64,000 bases of DNA from an uncultured Acidobacteriia bacterium (GCA_903828455.1 CAIKMJ010000027.1:1-64000); one strand, 5' to 3'; positions 42,833-51,697 are shown, counted from the stretch's first letter. Notes: generated by a model from the sequence alone, not told the origin. A program made the numbers and translations.

Positions 42833-43208
42833 CGTAAAAAGAATCCTTTCGGACAAAGGAGTAGCATGCCGGACGGGGGATGGAGCCGAGGGGGACGGCT
42901 AAGTGGTTGAGGGGATGGGGAGTAAAAAGTGGCGGGCGGTGTGACTGCTTCTGCATGTGGGCGGCGTCGGCGAGGAGGGTGTGGGGGACGTGGATGGTGA
43001 ATACACAGCTTTCGCAGCGGGGATAGCGGCGCGGAAATATTTATTCCACCTAAGCGGTTTTTAGTGGTCTTCCGGGGCGGATCCCTGTAATGTTGATGGA
43101 CCACCAGTAATATCGCTGGTTTGCGGGGGTGACCTGGCCAGGTTGCACAGTCCCGCTTCTTCTCTGCCCGGCGTAACGGGACTTTCTGGACCTTGGAGCC
43201 AGCGACAA
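42833..43208. other. Non-coding stretch with a possibly structured 5' leader
   Basis: No gene is apparent. The first part (42833-43030) is G-rich without clear signals. From 43031 there is an AT-rich patch (AAATATTTATT) and then four inverted repeats before the PEP-CTERM start: GTGGTC/GACCAC (43064/43099), ACCAG/CTGGT (43103/43116), the palindrome CCTGGCCAGG (43133-43142) and AGTCCCG/CGGGACT (43149/43177). This could be a folded untranslated leader; no known riboswitch consensus was recognised. Confidence 0.4.
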
Positions 43209-44027
43209 ATGAACATTTTGCAAGTGTTTGGCTGCAACGCATTTTGCGGGAGGCTGAAAGCAGCAATGCTGGCAGTCGCGCCATCGGTAATTGCCCTGGC
43301 CGGGGTGCTGGCGGGCACAGCCTCCACATCCTGGGCGAGCGTGATTCTTGTGCCGCCCGGGCTGGCGCTCGGTACCCAGTACCGAATCGTGGTCGTGACT
43401 GCGGACCTCTACGCTTCGACCGATACAGTCCTCGCCGATTACAACGCCGAGGTGAACAATGAAATGAACAACCTGAGTGGGGATACAGGATCACTGCTGG
43501 CAGGGCTGGGCGCAAGCTGGACAGCGATCGGATCGAGTTCTTCCATTAGCGCGATAACAAACGTCGGCATCGATTCCGGTGTAGCCATTTACGACGATCA
43601 GGGAAATAAGATTGCCAACGACGCTTCGACCGCGACCTTTGGATTATTTTCGGGGACGATATTGCACGTGATCGATCACACTGAAACGGGCGGTGTTTAC
43701 TCGGGCATAACGTGGACTGGAAGCACGGCAAGCGGCGGGATCGCCGCCGGAGGATATTTGGGTGTAGCCGGGACAAACGCGACATTTACCGGGTACACGG
43801 AAACAACCGGCGCGACGTGGCTCGATAACGGTAATGGTTATTCGGGAATCGTTCCTCTTTATGCCATTTCAACTGTCCTTACCGTGGCGCCGGAGCCGGG
43901 TACGGAAGGGCTGGTGGTTGGGGGGCTGGCGATGATGTTGGCGGTGGCGCGCAAGCGGAAAAACGCGCCGAATTTCCAGCAAAGAAGAAGCCCGGTTTCG
44001 CGCTGCGCGCCGGCGCGGGCTGGCTGA
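43209..44027 (+). CDS. PEP-CTERM sorting-domain protein
   Basis: Exported surface protein of 272 residues. The signal region is long (CGRLKAAMLAVAPSVIALAGVLAGTASTSWA). The body is Ser/Thr/Gly-rich with few charges. Near the C terminus APEPGTEGLVVGGLAMMLAVARKRK has the PEP motif, hydrophobic segment and basic tail recognised by exosortase. Unusually, 20 more residues follow the basic cluster. No exosortase gene is in the window. ATG 43209 has GGAG 11 bases upstream. Codon use is noticeably less GC-rich than its neighbours, hinting at a different history. Confidence 0.85.
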   Translation: MNILQVFGCNAFCGRLKAAMLAVAPSVIALAGVLAGTASTSWASVILVPPGLALGTQYRIVVVTADLYASTDTVLADYNAEVNNEMNNLSGDTGSLLAGLGASWTAIGSSSSISAITNVGIDSGVAIYDDQGNKIANDASTATFGLFSGTILHVIDHTETGGVYSGITWTGSTASGGIAAGGYLGVAGTNATFTGYTETTGATWLDNGNGYSGIVPLYAISTVLTVAPEPGTEGLVVGGLAMMLAVARKRKNAPNFQQRRSPVSRCAPARAG

Positions 44028-44177
44028 AGCTGGCCGAAGCTGGCAAAAGCTGGCCGTAATGATGAATGTGTGGCGGGGTTCTGCTGGCTCCCGATGGGCG
44101 GGCCACGGGCTCATCAGATGAAGCGGGAGAGGGATCGGAAGGCCGCTGGCGATTGCTGGTGCTGGAACGGTTGAGTT

Positions 44178-44254
44178 TGGTGCGCCCGGAGAGATTCGAA
44201 CTCCCGACCTGCTGGTTCGAAGCCAGACGCTCTATCCGGCTGAGCTACGGGCGC
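44178..44254 (-). tRNA. tRNA-Arg(TCG)
   Basis: A 77-base cloverleaf on the minus strand. Acceptor GCGCCCG pairs with CGGGCGC; discriminator A and CCA (44180-44178) are encoded. Anticodon loop CTTCGAA gives TCG, reading CGA. The outermost anticodon-stem pair is a T-C mismatch (positions 27 and 43). Confidence 0.93.
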
Positions 44255-44336
44255 ACACTGGACGTTCGAATACACGCAGTGTAGCACTCGGCTATCCTGA
44301 ACGCAGTGCCGGGAAGTGCACGGGGGGAGCCGCCAG

Positions 44337-44903
44337 ATGAAAGCGCCGATCGAGACTGAAATCAAGATACCCGTGGAGAGCGCGGCGGGGGCGCGGGCGT
44401 TGCTGCGGCGGTGCGGTTTCAAAGTGCGCGCGCGGCGGGTGTTTGAGCAGAACATTGTGCTGGACGACAGCGGCGGTTCGCTGCGCGCGCGGGGGTTGCT
44501 GCTGCGGGTGCGCGCGGCGGGCGGGGCGGTGACGTGCACGTACAAGGGGCCGTCGCTCGCGGGACGTCACAAGCGGCGCGTGGAGCAGGAGTTCGGCGCA
44601 ACGGATCTGAAGGCGTGTCTCGCGCTGTTCGAGGGGATCGGTTTCCGCGAATCGTTCCGCTACGAGAAGTACCGGACGGAGTATGAGAGGGCGGGGGAGG
44701 GCGGGCACGCGACGCTGGACGAGACGCCGATTGGAGTCTTCATGGAGCTGGAGGGCGCGGCGGGGTGGATCGACCGGACGGCGGCGGAGCTGGGCTTCGG
44801 GCCGGAGGCGTGGGTGACGTCGAGCTACGCATCGTTATACCTTGCGTGGTGCGCGAAGAAGCGGCGCATGCCGACGGGGATGACGTTTCCGAAAACTACT
44901 TAG
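44337..44903 (+). CDS. CYTH-domain protein
   Basis: Triphosphate tunnel metalloenzyme of 188 residues, the family of class IV adenylate cyclases, thiamine triphosphatases and inorganic triphosphatases. The signature ExExK is in IETEIKIPV at the N terminus; further tunnel residues are seen in [18 protein letters not shown] and RRVEQEFGA, then [10 protein letters not shown] and [14 protein letters not shown]. Which triphosphate it cleaves cannot be told. ATG 44337 follows a GGGGGAG Shine-Dalgarno at 8 bases. It overlaps the convergent radical-SAM gene by 8 bp. Confidence 0.9.
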   Translation: MKAPIETEIKIPVESAAGARALLRRCGFKVRARRVFEQNIVLDDSGGSLRARGLLLRVRAAGGAVTCTYKGPSLAGRHKRRVEQEFGATDLKACLALFEGIGFRESFRYEKYRTEYERAGEGGHATLDETPIGVFMELEGAAGWIDRTAAELGFGPEAWVTSSYASLYLAWCAKKRRMPTGMTFPKTT

Positions 44904-45927
44904 TGTGCAGCTGCACGAAGTGGGGGTTTTCGGCGGCCTGTTTGGGCGCGGGGATGGTCTGCGGGGCGCGCCAGTAGTCCATGCGCGAGGTGTAGTGGAC
45001 GCAGGCGACGGTGCAGCGGGGGGCGCAGGATTTGACGGTGAGGAACTCGCGGCGGATGTCTTCGACGGTGTACTTTTCGAGGGGCGTGGCGGGGTAGCCG
45101 CGCTGCTGCGAGCAGTAGTGGACGAGGCCGTCTTCGCAGACGTAGAGATAGCGGGCTCCGGCGCGGCAGCGCCACTCATTTTCGATGCCGTGGGCGATGT
45201 TGTCCTGGAAGGCGTTCATGCGGGCGTAGTTCTTTTTGCCCATGTCGCGGACCTGGAGGAAGATGTTTTGTTCGGTTTCCGAGAGGGGCTGGAGCTGGCC
45301 GTCGCTGTCGTGAATGATGCCGACGGTTGAGGTGAAGCCGAGTTCGACGGCGCGTTTGGCGACGACGACGGCGTCGTGGGGGTTGTGGATGCCGCCGCCG
45401 ACGACGGAGTTGATGTTGACGTGGAAGTCGGCGTGTTCGGCGAGGAGCTGGAGTTTTTTGTCGAGGACTTTGAGGCTCTTTTTCGAGACGTCGTCGGGCA
45501 TGACGTTATCGATGGAGATCTGCATGTGCTCGAGGCCGGCGGCGTTGAGTTTTTTGATGCGGTCGGCGGTGAGCAGGTAGCCGTTGGTGATCATGCCGGC
45601 GATGGCGCCGCGGCGGCGGATGTTTTCGATGAGGGCGTCGAGATCGGGGTGGAGGAGGGGTTCGCCGCCGCTGAAGGAGATGATGGTGGTGCCGAGGTCG
45701 GCGAGCAGGTCGATGCGGCGCTTCATTTCGGCGGTGGGGACGGGTTTGGAGAAGTCGTCAAACTCGTTGCAGTAGGTGCAGGAGAGGTTGCAGCGCCGGA
45801 TGGGGACGATGTGGGCGAGGACGGGGTGATCGGTGGAGAGGACGCCGCGCGCGACCATGGCATATTCGCGTCCCTTGCGATGGAGCGCGATCAGACTTCG
45901 CCTCAGATGAGTTGCGGTAGTTGCCAT
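44896..45927 (-). CDS. Radical SAM/SPASM-type enzyme
   Basis: A 343-residue radical S-adenosylmethionine enzyme. The cluster motif is [11 protein letters not shown] (CxxxCxxC) at about 47-54, followed by [32 protein letters not shown] and [18 protein letters not shown], all typical barrel motifs. A C-terminal cysteine-rich region ([24 protein letters not shown] and [18 protein letters not shown]) looks like a SPASM extension holding auxiliary clusters. SPASM proteins often modify peptides or serve lipid biosynthesis (HpnH-like). No small precursor peptide is nearby. Confidence 0.9.
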   Translation of the reverse strand: MATTATHLRRSLIALHRKGREYAMVARGVLSTDHPVLAHIVPIRRCNLSCTYCNEFDDFSKPVPTAEMKRRIDLLADLGTTIISFSGGEPLLHPDLDALIENIRRRGAIAGMITNGYLLTADRIKKLNAAGLEHMQISIDNVMPDDVSKKSLKVLDKKLQLLAEHADFHVNINSVVGGGIHNPHDAVVVAKRAVELGFTSTVGIIHDSDGQLQPLSETEQNIFLQVRDMGKKNYARMNAFQDNIAHGIENEWRCRAGARYLYVCEDGLVHYCSQQRGYPATPLEKYTVEDIRREFLTVKSCAPRCTVACVHYTSRMDYWRAPQTIPAPKQAAENPHFVQLHTK

Positions 45928-46065
45928 AGAACGGGGAAAGACCTATTAAAACACATTGGGAGACAGGCTTCGGACGATAGGTGACAGCCGGCGGCGGGCG
46001 CCGGGCGCGGCTGCCGCTTGTGTATGAGATGCCGGCGCGGGGGGCGGGGTTTCAGGCGGGCGGTT

Positions 46066-46102
46066 GGGGGGGGCGCGGGGAGGCGGGGGAGCGGGGGAGG
46101 GG
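46066..46102 (+). other. G-quadruplex-forming G-rich motif
   Basis: Five runs of four or more G separated by CGC, AGGC, AGC and A. Intergenic, between the radical-SAM gene and the small gene at 46171. Would form a very stable four-stranded structure on the plus strand. Confidence 0.7.
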
Positions 46103-46135
46103 AGCCGGATTATTCCCCGGAGCGAAAGATGCTAC

Positions 46136-46164
46136 TTGATCCGGCCCGAAACCGTCGCTAAAAT
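46136..46164 (+). promoter_or_regulatory. Promoter in front of the small gene at 46171
   Basis: TTGATC (46136-46141), 17 bp spacer, TAAAAT (46159-46164). The predicted transcription start coincides with the TTG at 46171. Confidence 0.65.
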
Positions 46165-46170
46165 GACCAT

Positions 46171-46458
46171 TTGCTGGCCCAACACGCCCGTACGCAACCC
46201 GCTGACGATTCCGATCCGCTGGCCCCGCAGCGGGAGGCGGCGTTCTTCTATGGCCTGTTTCTGCGCGGGCACTCGCTGGACGCGCTGCGGCAGGACATCG
46301 ATGTGCCGCGGGTGGTGGCGGAGAAGTGGGTGAGGGCGAATGATTTTCGCGGCTCGTTCCGGTCGGATCTGGACCGCGTTTATCAGTACCGCAAGCGGGT
46401 GCTGGCGATCTTCGAAGGCCTGGTGTCGAGCGAACAGGCCCATCTGAACGTCCAGTAG
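46171..46458 (+). CDS. Small hypothetical protein with predicted helical DNA-binding-like core
   Basis: A 95-residue protein. The core REAAFFYGLFLRGHSLDALRQDIDVPRVVAEKWVRANDFRGSFRSDLDRVYQYRKRVLAIFEGL is strongly helical and amphipathic, and the segment LDALRQDIDVPRVVAEKW could be a helix-turn-helix. The reading frame has a biased codon pattern and a well-placed promoter, supporting a real gene. The start is uncertain: TTG at 46171 falls exactly at the predicted transcription start. The 23-bp minisatellite begins just after its stop. Confidence 0.6.
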   Translation: MLAQHARTQPADDSDPLAPQREAAFFYGLFLRGHSLDALRQDIDVPRVVAEKWVRANDFRGSFRSDLDRVYQYRKRVLAIFEGLVSSEQAHLNVQ

Positions 46459-46460
46459 CG

Positions 46461-46713
46461 CCCTGGCTTTCGCAGCGCTGGCCGCATGGCTTCAATCACG
46501 CCGGCCGACCGGCTTCAGGCACGCTGGCCGCATGGGTTCAATCACGCCGGCCGCATGGCTTCAGTCACGCTGGCCGCATGGCTTCAGGCACACTGGCGGC
46601 ATGGCTTCAGGCACACTGGCGGCATGGCTTCAGGCACACTGGCGGCATGGCTTCAGGCACGCTGGCCGCATGGGTTCAGTCACGCTGGCCGCATGGGTTC
46701 AATCACGCCGGCT
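46461..46713. repeat. 23-bp minisatellite, ten clear copies plus one degenerate
   Basis: GCATGGCTTCAGGCACRCTGGCS units follow one another without gaps from 46484 to 46713, preceded by a diverged copy at 46461-46483. Three consecutive copies (46576-46644) are identical. It occupies the space between the small gene and the 3' end of the convergent hemL. Reading frames through it are open but repetitive and have no start support. Confidence 0.94.
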
Positions 46714-46729
46714 GCACGGCCGGGCAAGC

Positions 46730-47998
46730 TTACTCGGCGAGGCGGAAACTTTCCCGAAGAGCATCGACCGTGGTGGAGATATCGGCGTCCGTGTGGGCGG
46801 CCGAGACGAAGAGCGCTTCGAACTGCGAGGGCGGCAGATAGATGCCGCGGTCGAGCATGGCGTGGAAGAAGCGGCCGAAGCGTTTGGTATCGCTGCGGCG
46901 GGCGTCGTCGGCGTTGGTGACGGGTTGATCGGTGAAAAACCAGGTCAGCATGGAGCCGACGCGGTTGACGGTGATGCCCTGGGGGGCGGCGGCGGCGAGT
47001 TCGGCGGCGGCCTGTTCGAGGCGCGTGTAGATTTCGGGATGGGCGGCGAGGTGGCGGAGGACGGCGAGTCCGGCGCTGACGGCGAGCGGGTTGCCGGAGA
47101 GCGTGCCGGCCTGATAGATGGGGCCGCTGGGGGCGACGAAGGTCATGATGTCGCGACGGCCGCCGTAGGCCGCGATGGGGAGGCCGCCGCCGATGACTTT
47201 GCCGAGAGTGGTGAGGTCGGGGCGGATGCCGTAGAGGGCCTGGGCGCCGCCGGCGGCGACGCGGAAGCCGGTCATGACTTCATCGAAGATGAGCAGGGAG
47301 CCGTTGTCGGCGGTGAGGCGGCGGAGGGCCTGATGGAAGCCCGGGGCGGGCGGGATGCAGCCCATGTTGCCGCAGACGGGTTCGACGATGACGGCGGCGA
47401 TTTGCGGGCCGTGGAGGCGGAAGATTTCTTCGAGCGCGGGGACGTCGTTGTAGGGCGCGGTGAGGGTGGTGTCGCTGAAGCCTTTGGGGACGCCGGGGGA
47501 ATCGGGGAGGCCGAGCGTGGCGACGCCGGAGCCGGCTTTGACGAGCAGGGAATCGACGTGGCCGTGGTAGCAGCCTTCGAACTTGACGGTGAGGTCGCGG
47601 CCGGTGAAGCCGCGGGCGACGCGGAGGGCGCTCATGGTGGCTTCGGTGCCGGAGTTGACGAGGCGCACCATTTCGACGGAGGGAACCATGGCGCGGACGG
47701 TTTCGGCGAGTTCGATTTCCTGTTCGGTGGGGGCGCCGAAGCTGGTGCCGCGGGTGAGGGCTTCGGCGACGGCGTCGAGGACGACGGGGTGGCGGTGGCC
47801 GAGGATGAGGGGGCCCCAGGAGCCGATGTAGTCGATGAACTCGTTGCCGTCGGCATCGAAGATATGGGAGCCTTCGCCGCGGGCGATGAAGGGCGGGGTG
47901 CCGCCGACGCTGCGGAAGGCGCGAACGGGGGAATTGACGCCGCCGGGGATGGAAAGCCGGGCGCGTTCGAAAAGCTGAGTGGATCGGGTCTGCTGCAA
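46730..47998 (-). CDS. hemL: Glutamate-1-semialdehyde 2,1-aminomutase
   Basis: PLP-dependent enzyme converting glutamate-1-semialdehyde to 5-aminolevulinate in C5 tetrapyrrole synthesis. The 422-residue protein has the family start [24 protein letters not shown], cofactor-binding [36 protein letters not shown], Asp-bearing [12 protein letters not shown], and the PLP-lysine motif [18 protein letters not shown]. Everything essential is intact. Start ATG 47998. The gene is alone, with a 23-bp minisatellite where a terminator would be expected and a divergent parvulin lipoprotein gene upstream. Confidence 0.96.
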   Translation of the reverse strand: MQQTRSTQLFERARLSIPGGVNSPVRAFRSVGGTPPFIARGEGSHIFDADGNEFIDYIGSWGPLILGHRHPVVLDAVAEALTRGTSFGAPTEQEIELAETVRAMVPSVEMVRLVNSGTEATMSALRVARGFTGRDLTVKFEGCYHGHVDSLLVKAGSGVATLGLPDSPGVPKGFSDTTLTAPYNDVPALEEIFRLHGPQIAAVIVEPVCGNMGCIPPAPGFHQALRRLTADNGSLLIFDEVMTGFRVAAGGAQALYGIRPDLTTLGKVIGGGLPIAAYGGRRDIMTFVAPSGPIYQAGTLSGNPLAVSAGLAVLRHLAAHPEIYTRLEQAAAELAAAAPQGITVNRVGSMLTWFFTDQPVTNADDARRSDTKRFGRFFHAMLDRGIYLPPSQFEALFVSAAHTDADISTTVDALRESFRLAE

Positions 47999-48106
47999 GG
48001 TGTGGCTGCTCCGCGAAATTTGGTCTACGAAGTTGAGCTTAAAGCATCGGGGCGGGCGGAGAGCGCGGCGGCGCGGTTTGGTGTCACTATAATAGGAATT
48101 CCATTG

Positions 48107-49162
48107 ATGAAGTTATCCAGATTCGCGGCAGCAGTTCCCCTCTGCGTTTGTGTCTGCATTTGCCTCGCGCTGGCGGGGTGCAGGAGCGCTTCGTCGCCGG
48201 ACGTGGCGGCGACGGTGAATGGCCGGCCGATTTATTACGCCGATGTGGACCGCGCGTATCGCACGCAGTTTCCGGGCAAGTCGGAGGGGGAGACCGACGA
48301 TCAGATTCAGATCCGGCGGCTGGAGATCCTGCGGTCGCTGATCGATAACGAACTGATGCTGCAGCGGGCCGAGAAGCAGGGGCTGGTGGCGACGGACGCG
48401 GATGTGGATGCGCGGCTGAACGAGCTGAAGTCGCCGTACACGAAAGAAGAGTTCGACCGGCAGCTGAAGGACGAAGGGATCACGCTGGATGAGCTGAAGA
48501 CGCGCATTCGCAAAGACGAGAGCGTGAAGAAGCTGTTCAACAAAGACATCACGTCGAAGATCAACATTTCGGATGCCGATGTGGCGGGGTTTTATAACGG
48601 CAACCGGGGGAATTTCAATCTGCCGGAGCCGCAGGTGCATATGGCGCAGATTGTGGTGACGTCGCATCCGGACCCGAATGTGCGCAATCTGAAGAACGAC
48701 AAGGCGCGGACGGACGAAGAGGCGCGGCGGAAGATTCAGGCGATCGATGCGCGGCTCCGGCAGGGCGAGGATTTCGCGATGGTGGCGCAGAATTATTCGG
48801 AAGATCCGAATACGACGCCGAACGGGGGCGATCTGGGCTTTCTGCCGGAGTCGTCGCTGGATAAGACGAGTCCGGATCTGCGCAAGCTGGTGTTCGCGCT
48901 GGGGCCGGGGCAGCTTTCGCCGATTCTGCACACGGGCGATGTGTACCGCATCCTGCGGATGATTTCGAAGGAGCCGGCGGGGCAGCGGGATCTGGGCGAT
49001 CCGCGGGTGCAGCAATCGATTCGCGAGACGCTGCTGAGCCGCAAGGATCAGCTGCTCAAGACGGCTTACTACGAGACGGCGCGGAACGCGGCGAAGGTTG
49101 TGAACAACATGTCGCAGAGCGTGCTGAACATGGCGACCGATACGGGCGCGGCGAAGAAGTAG
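48107..49162 (+). CDS. Parvulin-type peptidyl-prolyl isomerase lipoprotein
   Basis: Periplasmic foldase of 351 residues. The start [27 protein letters not shown] ends in a lipobox (LALAGC), predicting lipid anchoring. The N-terminal SurA/PrsA-like domain contains [20 protein letters not shown] and the helical [26 protein letters not shown] parvulin domain lies at about 190-300 ([55 protein letters not shown]). A TATAAT element is at 48088-48093, and AGGA stands 10 bases before the ATG. It is a second SurA/PrsA-type foldase in the window. Confidence 0.9.
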   Translation: MKLSRFAAAVPLCVCVCICLALAGCRSASSPDVAATVNGRPIYYADVDRAYRTQFPGKSEGETDDQIQIRRLEILRSLIDNELMLQRAEKQGLVATDADVDARLNELKSPYTKEEFDRQLKDEGITLDELKTRIRKDESVKKLFNKDITSKINISDADVAGFYNGNRGNFNLPEPQVHMAQIVVTSHPDPNVRNLKNDKARTDEEARRKIQAIDARLRQGEDFAMVAQNYSEDPNTTPNGGDLGFLPESSLDKTSPDLRKLVFALGPGQLSPILHTGDVYRILRMISKEPAGQRDLGDPRVQQSIRETLLSRKDQLLKTAYYETARNAAKVVNNMSQSVLNMATDTGAAKK

Positions 49163-49167
49163 CGCGG

Positions 49168-49776
49168 CTACTTTTCCGATTCACGGATGCGCACGGTGCG
49201 GCCTTCGAGCGTGACGCGTCCTTCCACAATGGCCTGAATGGCCCGCGAATAGATGGAATGCTCCTGGGCGAGGATGCGCGCGGACAGCGTGTCGACGGTG
49301 TCGTCGTCGAAGACAGGGACGGCGGACTGCAGGAGGATGGGCCCGGAGTCGAGAGCTTCATCGACGTAATGAACTGTGCAGCCGGCGATTTTGACGCCGT
49401 AGTCGAGGGCCTGTTTTTGCGCGTCGAGGCCGGGGAAGGCGGGGAGCAGGGACGGGTGGATGTTGAGGATGCGGCCGGAGAAGGCGCGGATGAAGCCGGC
49501 GCTGAGCAGGCGCATGAAGCCGGCGAGGCAGACGAGTTCGACGCCGTGGGTTTGCAGTTCCTCGATGGCGAGGCGGTCCCAGGCTTCGCGGTTGAGGCCG
49601 GCGGAGGGGATGACGCGCAGCGGGATGCCGCGCTGGCGGGCGATTTCAAGGCCACCGGCGGAGGGGCGGTTGGAGATGACGACGGCGATTTCGGCGTCGA
49701 GCCTGCCCTGGGCAATGCTGTTGGCGATTGCCTCGAAGTTGGAGCCGCGGCCGGAGAGGAGTACGCCGAGGCGCAT
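49168..49776 (-). CDS. purN: Phosphoribosylglycinamide formyltransferase
   Basis: Transfers the formyl group of 10-formyl-THF to GAR in purine synthesis. 202 residues, starting MRLGVLLSGRGSNFEAIANSI, with LVCLAGFMRLLSAGF and the catalytic NIHPSLLPAFPG plus GCTVHYVDEALDSGPILLQ (conserved Asn, His and Asp). It lies 2 bp after purM, so they form an operon. It is convergent with the parvulin lipoprotein gene. Confidence 0.95.
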   Translation of the reverse strand: MRLGVLLSGRGSNFEAIANSIAQGRLDAEIAVVISNRPSAGGLEIARQRGIPLRVIPSAGLNREAWDRLAIEELQTHGVELVCLAGFMRLLSAGFIRAFSGRILNIHPSLLPAFPGLDAQKQALDYGVKIAGCTVHYVDEALDSGPILLQSAVPVFDDDTVDTLSARILAQEHSIYSRAIQAIVEGRVTLEGRTVRIRESEK

Positions 49777-49778
49777 CG

Positions 49779-50816
49779 TTACCGATACTCCACGCGACCG
49801 CGGCCGCGGCGCTGTTCGACGATTTCGCCGATGATCCAGGGCGTTTCGCCGGCGCGCTGGAGGGAGCGAAGGGCGGCGTCGGCCTTCTTTTTCGGGGCGA
49901 CGAGAATCATGCCGACGCCGAGGTTGAAGGTGCGGCGCCAGTCCGCCACGGGGACGTTGCCGATGACGCGGAGGAGTTCGAACAGGGGCGGAACGGTCCA
50001 GGATTTTGTATCGATGGCGGCGGCGAGGCCTTTGGGGAGGACGCGCGGGAGGTTGTCGGTAATTCCGCCGCCGGTAATATGTGCCGCGCCCTGGATGGCG
50101 GAGGCGCGGACGAGGGTGGAAATGGCCTTGAGGTAACTGCGGTGAACTTTGAGTAACTCGTCGCCGAGCGAGGTGCCGGTTTCAAGGAGGATAGATTCGA
50201 GGCGGAGTCCGGCGACGTCGAAGAGTAACTTGCGGGCGAGCGAGTAACCGTTGGTGTGAAGGCCGGTGGAGGGCAGGGCGATGAGAAGGTCGCCGGCTTT
50301 GGTGCGCGAGCCGTTGAGGATCTCTTTCTTTTCGACGACGCCGACGATGGTGCCGGCGATGTCGTATTCGCCATCGAGATACATGCCGGGCATTTCGGCG
50401 GTTTCGCCGCCGATGAGGGCGCAGCCGTTGGCGGCGCAGCCGCGGGCGATGCCGGAAATGACCTGGGCGGCGACGCCGGCTTCGAGTTTGCCGACGGCCA
50501 GATAGTCGAGAAAGAAGAGCGGCCGGGCGCCCTGAACGGCGATGTCGTTGACGCAGTGATTGACGAGGTCCTCGCCGACGGTGTCGTGCCGGCCGGCGGC
50601 GAAGGCGACTTTGAGCTTGGTGCCGACGCCATCGACGGAGCTGACGAGGACGGGTTGTTTCATCTTCGGCAGAGCGAAGCAGCCGCCGAAGGAGCCGATG
50701 TCGGTGAGTACGCCTTTGGTGAAGGTGGCGCGGGCCATTTTGCGGATTGCACCGACGGCGCGGTCTGCTTCGTCGATGTTGACTCCGGCGTCGCGATAAG
50801 AAATTGGTTTTGCCAT
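49779..50816 (-). CDS. purM: Phosphoribosylformylglycinamidine cyclo-ligase (AIR synthetase)
   Basis: ATP-dependent ring closure forming aminoimidazole ribonucleotide. The 345 residues have the typical start ISYRDAGVNIDEADRAVGAIRKM and motifs LVSSVDGVGTKLKVA, CVNDIAVQGARPLFFLDYLAVGKL, LIGGETAEMPGMY and HITGGGITDNLPRVLP. Length and order are normal for PurM. ATG 50816 is followed by an operon with purN downstream; purD is 42 kb away. Confidence 0.96.
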   Translation of the reverse strand: MAKPISYRDAGVNIDEADRAVGAIRKMARATFTKGVLTDIGSFGGCFALPKMKQPVLVSSVDGVGTKLKVAFAAGRHDTVGEDLVNHCVNDIAVQGARPLFFLDYLAVGKLEAGVAAQVISGIARGCAANGCALIGGETAEMPGMYLDGEYDIAGTIVGVVEKKEILNGSRTKAGDLLIALPSTGLHTNGYSLARKLLFDVAGLRLESILLETGTSLGDELLKVHRSYLKAISTLVRASAIQGAAHITGGGITDNLPRVLPKGLAAAIDTKSWTVPPLFELLRVIGNVPVADWRRTFNLGVGMILVAPKKKADAALRSLQRAGETPWIIGEIVEQRRGRGRVEYR

Positions 50817-50848
50817 GCGGAACGAACCAGTATAGCGGTTGAGGTGCG

Positions 50849-51286
50849 CTAACTTTCCAGCAGAAAAGTGACGGGGCCGTCGTTGACGAGTTCTACTTCC
50901 ATGTGTGCCTGAAAAACGCCGGTGCGGACGACTAAGCCGGACTGGCGGAGTTGTTCGACGGTGTAGTCGTAGAGGGTTCTGGCTTCGGCGGGAGGGGCGG
51001 CGGCGTCGAAGCCGGGACGGCGGCCGCGGCTGCAGTCGCCGTAAAGGGTGAATTGCGAAATGAGCAGGAGCGAGGCGCCGGATTCGAGGACGCCGAGGTT
51101 CATGCGGCCGTTTTCATCGGAGAAGATGCGCAGGTGAAGCAGTTTGTGCGCGAGGCGGTCGGCGTCGGCGGTTGTGTCGGTTTTGGCGATGCCGATGAGG
51201 ACGACAAGTCCGGGGCCGATGGAACCTTCTAAGTGGCCCTCAACTGTAACTGAAGCGCGGGTGACGCGCTGAATAAGAAATCGCAC
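50849..51286 (-). CDS. dtd: D-aminoacyl-tRNA deacylase
   Basis: Hydrolyses D-amino acids from mischarged tRNA. 145 residues, starting MRFLIQRVTRASVTVEG, with the two catalytic signatures LLISQFTLYGD and VNDGPVTFLLES (the cross-subunit Gly-cisPro motif). Length is exactly as expected. It is 32 bp upstream of purM on the same strand and may be part of the same transcript. Confidence 0.95.
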   Translation of the reverse strand: MRFLIQRVTRASVTVEGHLEGSIGPGLVVLIGIAKTDTTADADRLAHKLLHLRIFSDENGRMNLGVLESGASLLLISQFTLYGDCSRGRRPGFDAAAPPAEARTLYDYTVEQLRQSGLVVRTGVFQAHMEVELVNDGPVTFLLES

Positions 51287-51344
51287 GAATATGTTCTCAG
51301 TGTGTATGTACTAATTCAACTTAACTTCAATTTAACGTACGACA

Positions 51345-51353
51345 TGATATAGT
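51345..51353 (+). promoter_or_regulatory. Extended -10 promoter of the histone-like gene
   Basis: TGATATAGT, an extended -10 with TGn, in an AT-rich region and without an evident -35. The predicted start is about 10 bases before the AUG; AGGGAGAA serves as Shine-Dalgarno. Confidence 0.55.
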
Positions 51354-51370
51354 CATTCGCAGGGAGAATT

Positions 51371-51697
51371 ATGGCAAGACCCAAGAAGTCCGACAGCAAC
51401 GCATCTATCCTTGAATACGCGCTTCGCCATCTGGAACAGGAACGTGACGAGATTCAGGCAAAAATCGATCACGTGCTGAGCCAGTTGGGAAAGAAGGCTG
51501 CCGCGCCCGCGCCTGCCGCTGTTTCCGCTCCGGCTGCCGCGCCTGCGCGTAAGAAGCGCACGCTGAATGCGGCCGCGCGCAAGAGAATCGCCGCGGCGCA
51601 GAAGAAGCGCTGGGCCGAGCATCGCAAGACACTGGCCAAGGCGGCACCCGCCAAGACCGCACCCGCGAAAAATAAGGCCGCAACCAAGAGCGAATAG
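51371..51697 (+). CDS. Small Ala/Lys-rich histone H1-like protein
   Basis: A 108-residue, very basic protein. The first 40 residues are a helical segment (NASILEYALRHLEQERDEIQAKIDHVLSQL). The rest is low-complexity Ala/Lys/Pro with the motif RTLNAAARKRIAAAQKKRWAE, which recurs in proteins of Solibacter-like bacteria in combination with similar tails, and a final KAAPAKTAPAKNKAA resembling H1/Hc1 tails. DNA binding is inferred from composition. Expression looks strong: extended -10 promoter and consensus Shine-Dalgarno. Confidence 0.8.
   Translation: MARPKKSDSNASILEYALRHLEQERDEIQAKIDHVLSQLGKKAAAPAPAAVSAPAAAPARKKRTLNAAARKRIAAAQKKRWAEHRKTLAKAAPAKTAPAKNKAATKSE

Noticed and set aside
43061-43208. 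Cyclic di-GMP (GEMM) riboswitch upstream of the PEP-CTERM gene
   Set aside because: The region has stems but lacks the conserved GEMM loop and receptor sequences; only a generic structured leader can be proposed.
41767-43515. Long Pro/Arg/Thr-rich protein on the minus strand
   Set aside because: It runs through the 39-bp minisatellite and lies in another frame of the well-supported gene 42083-42832; composition is that of a GC-rich shadow.
46486-48100. Repetitive N-terminal extension (HGFRHTGGMAS type) in front of the parvulin lipoprotein
   Set aside because: It is formed by the 23-bp minisatellite and the antisense of hemL; the lipoprotein has its own ATG, Shine-Dalgarno and signal peptide at 48107.
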